From positions 1 to 7,354 of the forward strand of contig JAIOTT010000331.1 in assembly GCA_021106655.1 (NCBI GenBank): 7,354 bases of DNA. The letters are read 5' to 3'. A model generated the notes under the pieces. It saw nothing but the letters and a program-made list of their open reading frames with translations. It did no database searches and had not been told where the DNA came from. This DNA is from Bacteroidales bacterium. Its GTDB lineage: Bacteria > Bacteroidota > Bacteroidia > Bacteroidales > SMBSF77. Positions within the stretch are counted from its first letter, which is position 1; every line of letters starts with the position of its first letter. Below, piece by piece: positions 5,610-7,354 of this stretch. Made by a program: the position numbers and the translations under genes.

Positions 5610-6686
5610 ATGTCCGTAAGGAAAAACAAACATCTCATCAGTATCCTTTTCTATACTTTCTTTTTCGCATCCATTTGCACATTTGCTCAGAGTGATACAG
5701 TAAATCTGAAAACTCATCAGACGGATGAAAGAGTTTTACTTGACGAAGATTCTTTCACCATAGTAGATGAAGAATTTACTGAGTTCGATGAATTCAAGGA
5801 AATTAAAAAAAAGCAAGATCCTGACTGTGCTTCCTGCCCATATGGTGGAGCAAAGAATAGACAATCTGCTCTTTACTGGGTTTTGGGATCTTTGTTTTTC
5901 ACAATCCTGGCAGGAATTTTTGTAAGGTTCAGGAAAACTAGATATCTGCGGGGGATATTTCTAATTGCAGCAATAATTGTTCTGGGTTTTTATCACGGTG
6001 CATGTCCCTGTCCGATAATGAGTTTTCAAAATTTGATCCTTATGGGTGTTGGTGCTGATGTACACTGGCAAAAGATAATCTGGTTTGTTGCATTGATACC
6101 AATAACATATCTATTGGGCAAAGTGTGGTGCGGCTGGATATGCCATCTGGGAGCACTTCAGGAATTTATATTTCTACCCGGGCGTTTGAATATTCTTAAA
6201 TCTGAGAAAGCTCAAAAGATAATGAGGATGATCAGGATCATTTTGCTGGCAGTTCTTATCGCTCAATTAATAATAACACGAACTAATTACTTTGTGAAGA
6301 TTGATCCCTTTAAGGTTGCCTTCAATTTATTTTCTACAAATATTACTGGATACATTTTACTTGCACTATTACTGATCAGTTCCATATTTATTTTCAGACC
6401 ATTCTGTAAAATGATATGTCCTATTGGCTTGGTACTGGGATGGATCAGTAAAATTCCCGGAGCATCAGTAATTGGGGTAAATAATGAGTATAATGCCTGT
6501 GACCTATGCAGCTCAGTATGTAAGATTCATGCGATTACAAAAGATCATAAATCAAGTGATTTAGATAACCAGGAATGTATTGCATGTGGAGAATGTATAG
6601 ATGCCTGCCCTCAAAAGGGACTTTCATTTTTCAGGAAAAGAAAAAATGTAAAGGATGCTCTACTCTGTAAGAATGGCTACTCCTGA
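5610..6686 (+). CDS. NapH/NosR-like polytopic membrane iron-sulfur protein
   Basis: A 358-residue membrane redox protein. A signal-peptide-like segment (residues 7-26, ending TFAQ) precedes an acidic stretch (35-66) with repeated D/E/F. Next come CASCPYGG (C73, C76) and hydrophobic helices at about 88-104, 113-128, 157-172, 209-223 and 246-262. Cysteine motifs are ACPCP (C132, C134), WCGWICHLGALQEF (C174, C178) and RPFCKMICPIG (C266, C270). The paired CX3C motifs next to helices are the hallmark of the NapH/NosR/CcoG-type family. A C-terminal ferredoxin-like domain has C297, C300, C304, then CIACGECIDACP (C323, C326, C329, C333). Members pass electrons between quinol or ferredoxin and periplasmic partners, often during metalloenzyme maturation; the partner here is unknown. 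The first ferredoxin motif has Tyr294 where a first Cys is expected and Lys305 instead of Pro. Last gene of the zupT operon. Confidence 0.85.
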   Translation: MSVRKNKHLISILFYTFFFASICTFAQSDTVNLKTHQTDERVLLDEDSFTIVDEEFTEFDEFKEIKKKQDPDCASCPYGGAKNRQSALYWVLGSLFFTILAGIFVRFRKTRYLRGIFLIAAIIVLGFYHGACPCPIMSFQNLILMGVGADVHWQKIIWFVALIPITYLLGKVWCGWICHLGALQEFIFLPGRLNILKSEKAQKIMRMIRIILLAVLIAQLIITRTNYFVKIDPFKVAFNLFSTNITGYILLALLLISSIFIFRPFCKMICPIGLVLGWISKIPGASVIGVNNEYNACDLCSSVCKIHAITKDHKSSDLDNQECIACGECIDACPQKGLSFFRKRKNVKDALLCKNGYS

Positions 6687-6720
6687 ATATAATTTTCACT
6701 CCCCAATTTTTCAGTTTTTT
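6683..6720 (+). terminator. Weak possible terminator after the zupT operon
   Basis: CTGAA (6683-6687, overlapping the stop codon) can pair with TTCAG (6710-6714) and is followed directly by six T (6715-6720). The stem is only 5 bp with a 22-nt loop, so it is much weaker than the terminator at 3535-3562. Position and T-run are the main support. Confidence 0.3.
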
Positions 6721-6742
6721 ATCGTTTCTTATTGAAAACATT

Positions 6743-6750
6743 TATCTTCG
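6743..6750 (+). promoter_or_regulatory. Possible -7 box for the M28 peptidase gene
   Basis: TATCTTCG followed by CAAAA differs from the Bacteroidota TAnnTTTG consensus at one base and lies 43 nt before the ATG at 6794. No TTG or TTTG is found at the expected 19-21 nt upstream (6718-6723 reads TTTATC), so the call is tentative. Confidence 0.35.
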
Positions 6751-6793
6751 CAAAAATTTTTTTTAACTCATCCATTTAGATAAAACTATTCCA

Positions 6794-7354
6794 ATGCAAA
6801 AATTTAACTCTCTCTTATTAATCATTTTTGTAGCACTCTTATTCTCAAATTGCAAACAGGCTTCCAATCCTGAAATAACCCAGGAGGAATTAAAAGGGCA
6901 TATCTCCTATCTGGCTTCAGATACTTTGTGGGGCAGAGAGCCCGGTACAATGGGAGATCAAATGGCTGCCGGATATATACGTGACTTTTTTAAAGCATCA
7001 GGCCTGAAGTTGCCGGCAGAAAATGGTTTTCAATTTTTTGAAGTTGTAAAGAATATTGAGTTGGGTGAAAATAATAATTTGTCTTTTGAGGGATTTAATG
7101 CTGTTCTTAAGGAAGATTTTATTCCATTTTCATTTTCATCAAACACAGATATTGAAGCTGAAGTCGTATTTGCTGGCTATGGTTTTGATATTGCAACCGA
7201 CAGTATCATCTGGGATGATTATAAAGGAATTGATGTCACTGATAAATGGGTAATGATATTAAGAGGTGATCCTGAGCTTGATGATCCTGAGAGCTGGTAT
7301 GAACAATATAGTGATGAAAGAGGAAAAGCTCTCACAGCAAAAGATAAAGGAGCA
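6794..7354 (+). CDS. M28-family aminopeptidase-like lipoprotein, N-terminal part, cut by window edge
   Basis: From the ATG at 6794, 187 codons are open to the window end. The N-terminus is a lipoprotein signal: MQKFNSLLLIIFVALLFSNC, with C20 preceded by FSN. Asn at -1 is less usual, but the following KQASNPE linker fits. The mature part starts with EITQEELKGHISYLASD and TLWGREPGTMGDQMAAGYIRDFF (residues 44-66). This is the L-x-x-D-x-x-x-G-R-x-P-G-T-x-G...AA-x-Y-I pattern that opens many exported zinc-dependent M28 aminopeptidases. VVFAGYGFD (124-132) and WDDYKGIDVTDKWVMILRGDPE (140-161) fit the inserted PA domain. The zinc-binding H/D/E residues and the catalytic Glu would be past position 7354, so activity cannot be judged. 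It would hydrolyse peptides at the cell surface or in the periplasm. It appears to be a separate transcription unit, 107 nt after the iron-sulfur gene. Confidence 0.88.
   Translation, partial: MQKFNSLLLIIFVALLFSNCKQASNPEITQEELKGHISYLASDTLWGREPGTMGDQMAAGYIRDFFKASGLKLPAENGFQFFEVVKNIELGENNNLSFEGFNAVLKEDFIPFSFSSNTDIEAEVVFAGYGFDIATDSIIWDDYKGIDVTDKWVMILRGDPELDDPESWYEQYSDERGKALTAKDKGA

Noticed and set aside
7056..7253. Plus-strand 65-codon frame
   Set aside because: It is an out-of-frame shadow within the M28 peptidase gene, whose frame is open from 6794 to the window end.

Overview
The window looks like chromosomal DNA from a member of the Bacteroidota, probably Bacteroidales/Marinilabiliales-like. 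This is inferred from three things. The DNA is AT-rich. There are few Shine-Dalgarno sites, and some upstream regions carry TAnnTTTG-like -7 boxes. The gene order panC / YbhN-like membrane protein / rfaE2 / radA is one I associate with this phylum. No tRNA, rRNA, CRISPR array, transposase or phage gene is visible.

Left part (1-3407, minus strand): one probable operon, read from right to left. It holds panC (pantothenate synthetase), a 142-nt gap, a multi-spanning flippase-like (LPG_synthase_TM/YbhN) protein with a TTG start, rfaE2 (heptose-1-phosphate adenylyltransferase) overlapping its end by 14 nt, and radA, which is cut by the left edge. The set mixes coenzyme A precursor synthesis, envelope/LPS functions and DNA recombination. 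panD, which I would expect between panC and the membrane protein, is absent.

Middle (3408-4334): an imperfect inverted repeat of about 96 bp built from phased CAC-A-rich units (3429-3524), a strong intrinsic terminator (3535-3562), and a small secreted protein (3595-4026, minus) with three copies of a motif close to F-x-LEDEEYIDDIPFxT. A 308-nt AT-rich divergent region follows, with a possible hairpin and a good Bacteroidota-type promoter facing right.

Right part (4335-6686, plus strand): a tight three-gene operon. It encodes a ZupT-type ZIP metal transporter, a small exported cysteine-containing protein of unknown function, and a NapH/NosR-like polytopic iron-sulfur protein with an exported N-terminus. 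The gaps are 21 and 3 nt, so metal uptake and a membrane redox function are probably co-expressed. This operon and the DIPF-repeat protein are the least explained parts of the window. After a short intergenic stretch, a lipoprotein M28-family aminopeptidase-like gene (6794 onward) runs off the right edge with its PA-like domain visible and its catalytic domain outside the window.
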